Positions 11,483 to 21,055 of a stretch of DNA of 64,000 nucleotides are shown piece after piece (positions within the stretch are counted from its first letter, which is position 1; every line of letters starts with the position of its first letter). The notes below the pieces were generated by a model that saw only the letters and a list, made by a program, of their open reading frames with translations, was not told the DNA's origin and made no database searches. A program made the position numbers and the translations under genes. This DNA comes from Shinisaurus crocodilurus (Eukaryota > Chordata > Lepidosauria > Squamata > Shinisauridae). Location of the stretch: positions 288,844,971 to 288,908,970 of the forward strand of contig CM037878.1 in assembly GCA_021292165.1 (NCBI GenBank). Reading direction: 5' to 3'.

Positions 11483-12739
11483 CCGTATTTTTCGCTCCAT
11501 AAGACGCCCCGGGCCATAAGACGCACTTCGTTTTTAGAGGAAGAAAACAAGGAAAAAAAGATTCATGTGCAGATTATTGGAAAACTAATGACAAGAGAAC
11601 AAAATAATATCTCCATACATTTATTTATTTATTAACTGCTTTTTTAACCCTGCATTTCTTAAAAACAATCCAAAACAGGTTATAAAGAAGAATAAAACAC
11701 AAATTACAATATCGCTGCGGGGATGGGAGGGGCGATATTGTAATTTGAGTTTTATTCTTCTTTACTGTGATTGAGAAAAGGCTTTGAGCGAAGTAGCCCT
11801 AGCATGACAAGGTACGGTCCTTTTGTGAAGAACCATGTTGCCATTTTTCAAAGTCTATATACAGTAAATAAAAAGAGTTGCTGTGCTTCAAATCTACTTG
11901 GAAGCCTCACTTCTTAGTTTTCCAATAATTTGCACATGAATCTTTTCCCCCTTGTTTTCTGATAACCATTACTGCTTTCACGTGGGCCTACCTGCCTCCT
12001 TGCCGGCTTGCGCTCTCTGCAGCGAGCCGGCCGCGCTGGTCCCGTCGCGTCAGTTCTGGCGCGGCGGAAGTGACGCGACGGGACCCTGCTTCGGCGCGCT
12101 GGACCCCGCGCTATGTTTTTGGTGGGGGGAAACCAGGGCAACAGGGCTGTTTAAAATCATAGCGCGGGGGTCCAGCGCACCGAAGCAGCCGTATGTGACA
12201 CGGCGGCGGCGGCTTCAGCGGCTCCGGCATTGACTCCAGCGGCAGCAGCGGCTTGAGCGGCGCGGAGAACGCTCCGCGCCGCTCAGTAGAGCAAAATCGG
12301 GCTGCCCCCGCCAACGGGATCAAGCCAGATGTGAGGCAGCGGCAAAGTTTTTTGGGGAGCAGGCGGCCTTGTCCCATTCCGCGCAGGAGCCCTCCTCTCT
12401 TCTGCCGCCTGCCCGCTCGCGTCCCTACTGCCAGGGGGGGGGTGCCGCCGCCGCGCCGCCGCGGCTAAGTTTTTGGGAGTGCGCAGGAGCCCTCCTCTCT
12501 TCTGCCGCTCACCCGCTCGCGTCCCTGCTGCCGGGGGGGGGGGGGTGCCGCTGCCGCTGCCAAGTTTTTCCCCCTGCAGGAGCCCTCCTCTCTTCCGCTG
12601 GACCGGTTGGAGGCACGCAGAGGAAGGTAGGGGGGGAAATTATTTGGTTTTTTCCCAGCATTCACTCAATAAGACGCACAGACATTTCCCCCTCCTTTTT
12701 GGGGGGAGAAAAGTGCATCTTATGGTGCGAAAAATACGG
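11483..12739. mobile_element. TA-flanked DNA transposon with four internal stem-loops
   Basis: The ends are inverted copies: CCGTATTTTTCGCTCCATAA on the left, and CTTATGGTGCGAAAAATACGG on the right (21 bp; the last 16 pair well). They are flanked by TA dinucleotides (11481-11482 and 12740-12741), as expected for a TA-inserting superfamily such as Tc1/mariner. A shorter 288-bp relative is at 34884-35171. The interior is unusual: an AT-rich left part, then a CpG-rich block (about 11990-12640) with stem-loops and a tandem repeat. No transposase is visible, so it is non-autonomous. Superfamily is uncertain. Confidence 0.75.
12376..12600. repeat. GC-rich tandem repeat, about 100-bp unit
   Basis: The block GCAGGAGCCCTCCTCTCTTC occurs three times (starting near 12382, 12483 and 12578). 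The first two are followed by CCCGCTCGCGTCCCT, a G-run and GCCGC repeats, giving about 2.5 units. It lies inside the TA-flanked transposon and makes long open frames (such as 12369-12773) that are not genes. Confidence 0.8.
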
Positions 12740-12947
12740 TACCCCGTCCCCCCCAAATTATGGCTATAGATAAGTAAATAGCAATCTGGCTTTCACTCCC
12801 TCAGCAAACTCAACTTCTATCAGCCTCTTTTGTTCCTTCCACCTCACCCCATTCCCACTCTCTTTCATGCAGCTCCTTCAGCCTTGAAGAGCTACCCTGT
12901 CTGTTCAATCAAGCCATTGCTTGATTTGCTGTTCAATCAAGCCATTG

Positions 12948-14069
12948 GACCTCTCAGCGGCTTTCGATACCATCGACCATGGTATCCTTCTGGAACGCCT
13001 GAGGGGACTGGGAATCGGGGGCACTGTGCTTCAGTGGTTCCGGTCCTACCTCTCGGGTAGGTTCCAGATGGTGATGCTTGGGGATAGCTGCTCCACCAAA
13101 AAGGAGCTGCTATGTGGCGTGCCACAAGGAGCTATTCTTTCCCCAATGCTATTTAATATCTACATGAAACCGCTGGGAGAGATCATCCGGGGGCATGGGG
13201 CGGGGTGCTATCAGTATGCTGATGACACCCAAATATATTTCTCTATGCCTTCGGCAACAGCGTCAACTAAGGATAGTGTGTCTCCTCTGAATGAATGCCT
13301 GGAGGCAGTAATGGGCTGGATGAGGAAAAATAAACTGAAACTGAATCCAGACAAGACGGAGGTGCTTGCTGTCAAAGGCCACAATCTGGGTTTGGAGGTA
13401 TGTCAACCAGTTCTGGATGGGGTTACACTCCCCCTGAAAGACTGTGTTCGCAGCTTGGGGGTGCTTCTAGATCCGTCGCTCCAAATGACATCTCAGATAG
13501 ATGCGACGGCTAGGAGTGCCTATTATCAGCTTCGGCTGATACGCCAGCTGCGCCCCTTCCTAGAACCGGAGGACCTAAAGACAGTAGTGCACACGCTGGT
13601 AACTTCGAGGCTCGACTTCTGCAATGCGCTGTACATAGGGCTACCTTTGTACCTAGTCCGGAAACTTCAACTAGTGCAAAATATGGCCGCCAGACTGGTT
13701 ACTGGTACACCTAGGGGTGCTCACATCACACCAGTTTTAAAAGCACTCCACTGGCTGCCAATCAGTTTCCGGGCGAAGTATAAAGTGTTGGTTATTACCT
13801 TTAAAGCCCTACATGGTTTGGGTCCAGGCTACCTACGGGATCGCCTTCTCCCATACAATCCACCCCGCACACTCAGGTCCTCTGGGAAGAATTTACTTCA
13901 GTCAGCCAAAACTAGGCTGATGGGTACTACCCAGAGGACCTTTTCTTCTGCTGCTCCCAGATTATGGAATGGCCTGCCGGAGGAGATTTGTCAGCTCACC
14001 AGTCTTTTGGAATTTAAAAAAGCCATAAAGACTAATCTCTTCCGGCAGGCCTATCCGGCGGAATTTTAG
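12948..14069 (+). CDS. L2 LINE reverse transcriptase, C-terminal part
   Basis: About 374 codons without a stop. The open frame extends a little upstream to 12921 in flanking DNA, so there is no true start; the gene is truncated at its 5' end. Visible motifs in order: LDLSAAFDTIDH (RT motif A with the first catalytic aspartate), GVPQGAILSPMLFNIYM (motif B) and YADDTQIY (motif C, catalytic YADD). A thumb/C-terminal domain follows, with TSRLDFCNALY, HITPVLKALHWLPI and FKALHGLGPGYL, typical of L2-clade LINEs. The enzyme would copy LINE RNA into DNA at a nicked target. This copy lacks the endonuclease and the front of the RT, so it cannot act alone. Confidence 0.85.
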   Translation, partial: DLSAAFDTIDHGILLERLRGLGIGGTVLQWFRSYLSGRFQMVMLGDSCSTKKELLCGVPQGAILSPMLFNIYMKPLGEIIRGHGAGCYQYADDTQIYFSMPSATASTKDSVSPLNECLEAVMGWMRKNKLKLNPDKTEVLAVKGHNLGLEVCQPVLDGVTLPLKDCVRSLGVLLDPSLQMTSQIDATARSAYYQLRLIRQLRPFLEPEDLKTVVHTLVTSRLDFCNALYIGLPLYLVRKLQLVQNMAARLVTGTPRGAHITPVLKALHWLPISFRAKYKVLVITFKALHGLGPGYLRDRLLPYNPPRTLRSSGKNLLQSAKTRLMGTTQRTFSSAAPRLWNGLPEEICQLTSLLEFKKAIKTNLFRQAYPAEF

Positions 14070-14241
14070 GTTGCCTTTAAGATGTTTTTACGATATTTTA
14101 ATGATGTTTTAATGATGTTTTAATGATGTTGTTTATGATGTTTTTAATATGTTTTAAGATGTTTTAATAGTATGTATTGTGTATTTTATATTTTTGTTGT
14201 TCCCCGCCTCGATCTAGACGGAGAGGCGGGTAAGAAATAAA

Positions 14242-14272
<31 letters not shown>
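12949..14272 (+). mobile_element. L2-clade LINE, 5'-truncated
   Basis: A 1.3-kb 3' portion of an L2-type LINE: the C-terminal part of the reverse transcriptase ORF, a 3' UTR of TTTAATGATG-type quasi-repeats (14081-14170), a short stem-loop (CCCGCCTC at 14213-14220 pairing with GAGGCGGG at 14223-14230) and an (ATT)n tail ending near 14272. Just upstream, TTCAATCAAGCCATTG occurs twice, 28 bp apart, in the flank. The unbroken ORF suggests a fairly recent insertion. Confidence 0.85.
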
Positions 14273-14394
14273 GCCCTCTCCTCAAAACTCAATGGGCAGA
14301 ATCTGTTTCACTCAGATGTTTTGCTCTGTGTTCAGTTTACTGTTCAGTATTAATCAAAGGCTGCACCATTAGCAAATCCGTTCTGCTGTTTTAG

Positions 14395-14487
14395 CTTACT
14401 GCTGTATTGTGTCTTTTCTTATATACATTGCCTTCGGAGGGTTCCACCCTTAAAGACAGCCTAAAAATATTTTTAAATAAATAAAAT
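14395..14487 (+). mobile_element. Decayed LINE 3' tail
   Basis: A TATATACATTGCCTTCGGAG block and an AAATAAATAAAATA tail resemble the L2 tail at 28305-28380. Short and diverged. Confidence 0.3.
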
Positions 14488-14499
14488 ACAATTATACTG

Positions 14500-15174
14500 C
14501 TAGAATATTTCTCAACTTTTAAAGCACACTTCCAGCCTAATATTTAATCCAGGTATCTGTTGCCATGTTTATCATTGGAGGGATGTTCCATAATGTCACT
14601 ATAATTGGGAATCTTTTAATTAACAAACTAACATCATTAATGGCCATATTGGGCAAGACCACCTGTTACTGGTAAATGGGTATTTGTTCCAGAACTTGTA
14701 TGTACAGGACCAGGCAGCTAGCTAATGGACAATTCCCAACAATGCAGCCTCCTAGCTCTCAGCCTGGCTGTTTTAGTCAGATCCAAAAGGCCAAATGTAA
14801 CGTTTTGCCTCCTTTAGGAGAAGGGACATATACAAAGGGTGGGCAGGGATGCAGCAGCAACGGTGGTGAGAGGACTCCAATTTAGCTTAAAGGTAATTTA
14901 AATTACACATTAAAGTTTTCTATCATTTTGATCCCCTGCTCCGGAAATGACATGCTTGATAAATCTTTTTGAAAGATAAGCTGCAAGAATGACGCAATCA
15001 TCCCACAGCCAACAATCAGCCCTCCCACCTAGTTTGCACTCATACCCCGGGCAGAGTGTTTCACAAGGACCTTCTTCAACATTTTGTAACACAAAGAATG
15101 ACAAAATTGCATGTAAAATCAATGCAAGCGCTGCTGTCAGACATAAACATGAATGCTACTGATAGGGTCCAGGT
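14500..15174. other. Intronic sequence, nothing recognised
   Basis: No exon, RNA or nameable repeat. Confidence 0.35.
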
Positions 15175-15202
15175 AAACACACACACACACACACACACAC
15201 AC
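15175..15202. repeat. (AC)n microsatellite
   Basis: About 14 AC units. Confidence 0.95.
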
Positions 15203-15407
15203 CAGTAATAATGCAGGGCACTGTGTAAGAAGTTACCAGATTCTGAAACCTGCACACCAGGGGGAATATACACAAAGAAAATGCTTTGTCACCAGCTGTG
15301 GCGTAGCAATGAATAAGAGAACAGTGGCTGTCACAGCAAAGAGTAAAGCAAAGAAATGAAAAAGAGGTGTTACTATTATTTTCCTTTCGGAGACAGAGAA
15401 TGCACTA

Positions 15408-15656
15408 CAGTAATACCTTGGATTACAAGTAACTTGGTTTGAGAGCGTTTTGCAAGACAAGCACATTTTTAAATATTTATTTAATTTTTTTGACTTGATA
15501 TACAAGCGACGTCTTGCAATACAAGTACTGTAGTACGGCTTAAATTAAAAATCTCTGTACAAATTTTTTTGGGGGGATTTCGTTTTGATACAAGAGTGTT
15601 TTGGATTACAAGCACGTTTCCGGAATGAATTATGCTCTCAATCCAAGGCATGACTG
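15408..15656. mobile_element. TA-flanked MITE, Tigger/pogo-like
   Basis: A 249-bp element with inverted ends CAGTAATACCTTGGATT and, reversed, CAGTCATGCCTTGGATTGA, flanked by TA on both sides (15406-15407 and 15657-15658). TA target sites and this end sequence are typical of Tc1/mariner-type elements. There is no transposase ORF. Confidence 0.65.
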
Positions 15657-15699
15657 TATTCATTTATGATCTATAGTGAACTTATTTTTAATTTACTTT

Positions 15700-16580
15700 T
15701 GTTTTATGTCCTACCCTATCCAAAGGGCTTGGGGGAAACAGTTACAGTATTATACAATTGGAGCATTATACAACTCTTCTTAGCCTGAAGAGTTTATGCA
15801 TGGCTATAAATTAACGGAATTGGATTAATGTTGGACTTCTGGTTTTTAAGACGCTGGCTATACCTGAAATGCACTCCTGAACTTCACCAGCTCATGGCTA
15901 TTGCACTCATACATGACTCTCCGACACCAATTTCACAAGGCAAACTGGTGAGGCTAAAAGACAAGCAACTAACCCAAGAAACTGAGTACAAGGCAGAGAT
16001 AGGGTCTGATCCCCTGATCACTTTGCAGCACACAAACAACAACTAGGGAGGCAGAGGGGGCTTTTCATGTGCCAAAGGAGGTGTCCATGGGTCAAATCAA
16101 GATGATTTTCAGTAAGACAGGCTGACCAGAAAAGGTCAAACTATTCCAAGCCCAGGGGCTTATCAACACACAGAACCACCTTTAAAATGTACACAATCAC
16201 TGTGCCGATAACAAAAATAATAAAGGTTAATTTCTTACTTTAGACTGCATGGATGTCCAAAGAGCATGAAGTGCCACAAGCAAAGGTGTTCGTAGTCTTT
16301 TGATTTAAGGACAGATTTGGTACAGATGGGAAAGGGGCGGCACCTGACCAGGGAAACACCCACACAAGCTGGCAGAGTTCACAACATGAAAAAAATGTCA
16401 AGAATTTCATGTCTTGAGGCAACACTATGCCGTTTATCCTTCTCAATATTGTGAAGCTTTAATTCTACATTCAACACCATTTTGCAGACTCCTGGCCTGC
16501 ACACTCCTTCTTCCTTCCCTCTTGGCACATGTCAAAAGAGCCAGGTCAACTATTTGCTCTGAAATAGGAAGATCTTATTC
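15700..16580. other. Intronic sequence, nothing recognised
   Basis: No exon or named repeat, apart from a short TCCTACCCTATCCAAAGGGC stretch that may be a decayed LINE or SINE tail. Confidence 0.3.
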
Positions 16581-16589
16581 ATACAGGCA

Positions 16590-16761
16590 TGTGGTTCATG
16601 CTGGCTCAGCTTGTCTGAGCGTGGAAAGCTAAGCAGGGTCAGGCCTGGTTATTACTTGGATGGGAGACCCCTCCTCTAGTTTCCTGCATTGAGCAGGGGG
16701 TTGGACTCGATAGCCTTGTAGGCTCCTTCCAACTCTATGATCTATGAATCTTATGAATCTT
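16590..16761 (+). mobile_element. 5S rRNA-derived SINE with CR1 3' tail, copy 1
   Basis: The head matches 5S rRNA: GGAAAGCTAAGCAGGGTCAG (internal promoter box A region), then CCTGGTTATTACTTGG and ATGGGAGACC (intermediate element and box C). About 15 bp further on it changes to a CR1 LINE 3' end: GCATTGAGCAGGGGGTTGG, then CCTTCCAACTCTATGA and the CR1-type TCTATGAATCTTATGAATCT repeat. A pol III 5S promoter joined to a CR1 tail is the structure expected of a SINE moved by CR1. Other copies: 37348-37850 (minus, interrupted) and a tail piece at 57062-57145. Confidence 0.85.
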
Positions 16762-16769
16762 TAGTCCCA

Positions 16770-17529
16770 AAGACCGCCCAGCTCTCCAAAGCACTGAAAG
16801 GCTAAGTCTCCCTTACTATAGGTTAAGGTGTGTTTCTGGAAGTTATGAAGTCTAGTGTGCACAAAAGGAACTGGCTGATGTCAGTTCTCATTTTCACGTG
16901 AGCAGGCCTTTTTAAAAGGCAACAGAACTTCCATGATACTGTGTTGTAAGGAAGGCATGCAGAATTCTAGAATAGGAAGAGGGAAGATATACTGATGTCA
17001 CAGACTTACAACACACATTGGGCTACACCAACAAGCACATATGATATGTGCCTACTACCTTTGCTTTTTATATGATGCGAAGGCGTTCTTCCTTTCTTCT
17101 GTCTTGCCTTGCAAATGCAGGCATATTCACACTCTCACACAAAAGCTCCTCCCCATTTCTTCTTAATCCGCTTCACATCTGGCTTCCTTAACATTTGGAT
17201 TTCTATTCCACCCCCATGCATATAGTCTGAGAAAAACACTCAGAAGCATATAAAAGTAACCACTATCACCAGAAAACATTTAAACCACACTTTCCATCAC
17301 TGTCTCCAGGGCAAAATAATTTGCCAGCTGCGGCTACCAAGAATGCCTCTTTTTATGCACTTGTTGTACCATCTGGGCTTACGGACTGTATATTCAAGAA
17401 ACACTGTAGAGACTTCCAGTGTCTAGGAAGTATGCAGACCAATACTAAAAAGGACCAAGCTGGGGCTATCTCAGAATCTTAACTTCTGAATATAAGTGGC
17501 CCCCTGCCTAGAATGCACAAAGTATCTGC
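16770..17529. other. Intronic sequence, nothing recognised
   Basis: No exon or nameable repeat. Confidence 0.35.
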
Positions 17530-18490
17530 TAAAGCTGTGATGGAGAACATGTGGCCCTCCAGATGTTAGAATCATAGAAAAGTAGAGTTGGAAGGGGCCT
17601 GTAAGGCCATCGAGTCCAACCCCCTGCTCAATGCAGGAATCCAGGTTAAAGCATCCCTGACAGATGGCTGCCCAGCCACACCTTGAATGAGCCCACGACC
17701 TCCCTAGGGAATTGGTTCCATTGTTGTATTGCTCTAACAGTCAGGAAGTTATTTCCTGATGTTCAGCCAGAAACTGGCTTCCTGTAACTTGAGCCCATTA
17801 GTCTGTGTCCTGCACTCTGGGATGGTCGAGAAGAGATCCTGGCCCTCCTCTGTGTGACAACCTTTCAAGTACTTGAAGACCACTATCATATCTCCCCTCA
17901 GTCTTCTCTTCTGAAAGCTAAACATGCCCAGTTCCTTCAGTCTCTCCTCACAGGGCTTTATTTCCAGTCCCCTGATCATCTGTGTTGCCCTCCTCTGAAC
18001 CTTTTCCAGTTTGTCTGCATCCTTCTTAAAGTGTGGTGCCCAAAACTGGACACAGTACTCAAGATGAGGCCTAACCAGTGCTGAGTAGAGGGGAACTAGC
18101 AACTTCACGTGATTTAGAAGCTTGCTTCTATTATTGCAGCCCAAAATAGCATTTGCCTTTTTTGTAGTCACATCACATTGTGATCTACAACAACTCCAAG
18201 ATCCTTCTCGCTTGTAGTATCGTTGAGCCAAGTATCCCCCATCCCGTAACTCTGCATTTGGTTTCTTCTTTCTAGGTTCAGAACTTGGCATTTATCCCTA
18301 TTCAATTTCATTCTGTTGTTTTCAGCCCAGTGCTCCAGCCTATCGAGATCACTTATTTTGTTTCTGTCTTCCAGGGTATAAGCTATTCCACCCAATTTTG
18401 TGTCATCTGCAAATCTGATGTAGTTAGACTGCAACTGCTATCATCCTTCACCATCAGCTATGCTGGTTGGAGCTGATGGGAATTGCCCAG
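17530..18490. mobile_element. hAT-type MITE split by a CR1 insertion
   Basis: The left piece (17530-17570) carries the MITE motif GTGGCCCTCCAGATGTT. The right piece (18421-18490) carries the continuation GACTGCAACTGCTATCATCC and the palindrome's second half. The intact family order would join these directly. A CR1 fragment lies between them. Confidence 0.7.
17571..18427 (-). pseudogene. CR1 LINE fragment, reverse transcriptase C-terminus and 3' end
   Basis: A minus-strand CR1 piece, 5'-truncated within the RT. Translated fragments include FADDTKLGG (motif C), DLDRLEHWAENNRMK, KDLGVVVDH, YSALVRPHLEYCVQFWAP and RRLRGDMI, the same order as in the longer CR1 at 25213-28013. At least one frameshift separates the two open segments (18168-18434 and 17749-18291). 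The 3' end is the CR1-type AGTTGGAAGGGGCCTGTAAG block next to AGAATCATAG. GTTAGA occurs at both junctions (at 17566 and 18423) and may be a short target duplication. Confidence 0.85.
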
Positions 18491-18499
18491 TCCTGTGCT

Positions 18500-19620
18500 A
18501 AAGGATGCCTTTCTCCACAGGTGGCACTTGTGTGTCATTCCTAGAAAAGCCATGACCAGAAGTAGTAGATAAGAGCCAAGTCAGGGGAAGATAAAGGATT
18601 TTGCAAGTTATTGGATGGAAGGAAAAAGAAAACGCAGCCACCACTAGGGTATCCCAATGGCTCTAGGGTACACTTTTCGATTTTCTTAAATCAAGAAAGA
18701 TGAACAGTACAGACCAGGGAAGAAGAGAGCAAAAGTTTCTTATCTAGTCAGGGTCTCCTGCTGCATACCTGAGAAATGCTCCATGTTTGACTGCTATGAA
18801 TGGGTGAACACTTGAATACTAGTGGGGTGGGAAGGGGCACCAAGAACAGATGCCCCCAAACTGCAGAAAAGGCTGGAAACCTCTGATCTAGTAGAGAGTT
18901 AAAGTGACTGCTAGACGAAGGAAAATGTGTTTTATTGCACAATATTTTCAGACCACACTATTTTATTTTCAGTTCGCTATCATGGATTTGTCCAGATTTG
19001 AAGGGAATTTTATTTGCCAATAAAAGTGCCAAATGTATCTCTAAACAGCTCGCTCCATGATACTTAGCCCAGCACAGCTCCTTTTTGTCACTTTCTTCTA
19101 AACAAACACTGCCCAAAACGTGATTTATGCGACCAACAGTATATTTACCAAGGACAACTGTAAATCTGGGACTGCATACACAGCTAACTATAAAGACTAA
19201 TCTGAAATGCTATTTCTAGTAGGTTTTAAAACTTTAAAGGCAGCTCTTATTGGCAGGCCCTGCTTTAACACACATTGGAAAAAATATTCTAAGCAAACAT
19301 TTTCCAGGAAAATATAATTTATAAGTGTATTTACTTTGGACACCTGCCAAGGGTTCTCTCTTATGCAGTGCCTTTTCTATGGAATCTCACCGCTGATACA
19401 CCGGGAAAAAACACACATACAAGATCTCCACAGTTCCTACTGGAGTGCAAAAGCAGTACTGGTATTTCATGGTTTTGCTAACCAAAATTTACTGTTTTTA
19501 TTTTTAAAAGTTTAAATAGAAGGCATTTCTTCCCCCACTCCCATCGCAATCAAGTTACCCAAGTAAAGTATACTAAAAATACTAGCTAAGTCCCATTCCA
19601 CACTGATTATGCTTTATTTC
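18500..19620. other. Intronic sequence, nothing recognised
   Basis: No exon, RNA gene or nameable repeat. Confidence 0.35.
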
Positions 19621-19626
19621 CAGCAG

Positions 19627-19990
19627 GCTGTGCTGAGGGACATGAGAGTCTGAATCGGGGCCATTCCACCAGCCCTGAAGGCCCCCTCCATGAAGGTTCC
19701 TCCTCCCTCAACGGTCATCTCCAGCGGTCATCCCAGCAGGCTGTGCTGAAGGGGATGAGAGGGGCAAGTGAGGCTGTCCCATGAGCCCTGCTGAAAGACT
19801 TAATTTTTTTCCTCTTCCCTCCCTCTTCCTTTTTCCTCATGTGTGGTGCCTTTTTAGATTGTAAACCTGTGGGGGTAGGGACTGTCCTCTTTTATTGATT
19901 ATTTTGTAAGCTGCTTCAGGAGACTTTTTGGCTGAGGAGTGGGATTTTAAAAACATACTTTAATTAATAAATACCGTACATCAATTAAAT
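19627..19990 (+). mobile_element. Non-autonomous repeat with L2-like 3' end
   Basis: Shares several blocks in order with 31960-32245: CAGCAGGCTGTGCTG, a C/T-rich CTTCCCTCCCTCTTCC segment, and TTTTTAGATTGTAAACCTG followed by a GGGACTGTC motif. It ends in a decayed TAATTAATAAATA tail. No ORF. Probably SINE-like or an internally deleted LINE. Confidence 0.5.
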
Positions 19991-20251
19991 AAATATTTGC
20001 AAGTGGAAATTACTGAAGCATTAGTACAACTGTTACAGCAGTACTTTACTTTATTTTTTATCTGGATTCTGCTCTTCTTCCAAAGAGCCCAGGGTAGTGC
20101 ATGTACCCCCCCCCGCCCTTTCTACCCTCAAAAGAACCATGTGAGATATGTTAGGCTGAGAGAGATAGTGACCAGCCTAAGGTGACCCAGGGAGTTTCAT
20201 GGCTGAGTAGAAATCTCACCTGAAAGAGGCTGGTTTTTTTAAAATTAAGAA

Positions 20252-20370
20252 TCACCCTGCTGGAGGCCTATCTAATCCCACATTCCGTTTCCTGCAGTGG
20301 CCAACCAGATGCCTCCAGGAAGCCCACAAGAAGGAATCCCTGCTGCCTGACTGAGAACAAAATGAGCAAG
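20252..20370 (-). mobile_element. Old CR1-like LINE 3' fragment (antisense)
   Basis: Contains ACCCTGCTGGAGGCCTATCT and GGCCAACCAGATGCCTCCAG, the same blocks as 1524-1693 and 40153-40245. Diverged and short. Confidence 0.5.
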
Positions 20371-20386
20371 GTAGAAGAGAGAAAGA

Positions 20387-20709
20387 GGCTTAGTTTAAAT
20401 CATATCATGCTAATGCCTGGCTAAGGAAGCTTAACTAAGATGTGGATGAATTCTGAATTGACAAACCGTGGATTGCAACTGGCTGGCAAATCAGAATCAG
20501 AAACCATGGTTTCAAGTACTTTTGAAAAACATGGTTTAAGCTAACTACGGTTTGGCATTATGACCAAATTAACAACCCGTAGTTACAACTATTGCTCTGT
20601 CTCTCAACTGTGGTTTGCCTGTTGTATGTTTGGAAATGCAAACCATGGCAGAGGGTTGAAATTATGGGTAGCATTAATCATGGTTTGGTGTGATATCTGA
20701 ACTGAGCCG
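20387..20709. mobile_element. Imperfect-TIR MITE, copy 1
   Basis: The left end GGCTTAGTTTAAATCATATC matches, reversed, the right end, which reads GGCTCAGTTCAGATATCACA on the minus strand. Inside are several diverged AAACCATGG or CCATGGTTT motifs in both orientations. A relative with similar ends is at 29924-30345. No ORF; superfamily unknown. Confidence 0.55.
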
Positions 20710-20759
20710 GAGTCAACAAAATTCCTTTAGAGGTCTGCTTAAACCACATGCGGACAACC

Positions 20760-21050
20760 CCGCCAGTCAAGTCACTTTATTATGGTCATAGACCAGCAGG
20801 AAAACAAGTAAAACAACAGATTAAAATAGCCATTAAAATAGTAATAATAAAAAACAATTAAAACACAATTAAATAGCTATTAAAATTAAAACAATAGAAC
20901 ACAATTACAATTCACAGAACAACAGGTTAAAATATCAATTAGAATTAAAAACAATTACAATATTTGTAAAATATTTATGAGAACAATCCAATTTAAGCAG
21001 GAATACAAGTCGCATATCAAAAATACGAAATGTCATGAATATATCAATAC
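20760..21050. repeat. A-rich decayed sequence
   Basis: Dense AATTAAAA-type sequence after TTTATTATGGTCATAGACCA. It may be the antisense 3' end of a LINE, but I cannot assign it. Confidence 0.35.
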
Positions 21051-21055
21051 TTTCA

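Noticed and set aside
12369..12773. 134-codon and 98-codon open frames
   Set aside because: They lie in GC-rich tandem repeats inside a transposon, have proline/arginine-rich low-complexity translations and resemble no protein.
16590..16690. A 5S rRNA gene
   Set aside because: Only about half of 5S is present, with substitutions, and it runs into a CR1 tail. It is a SINE head.
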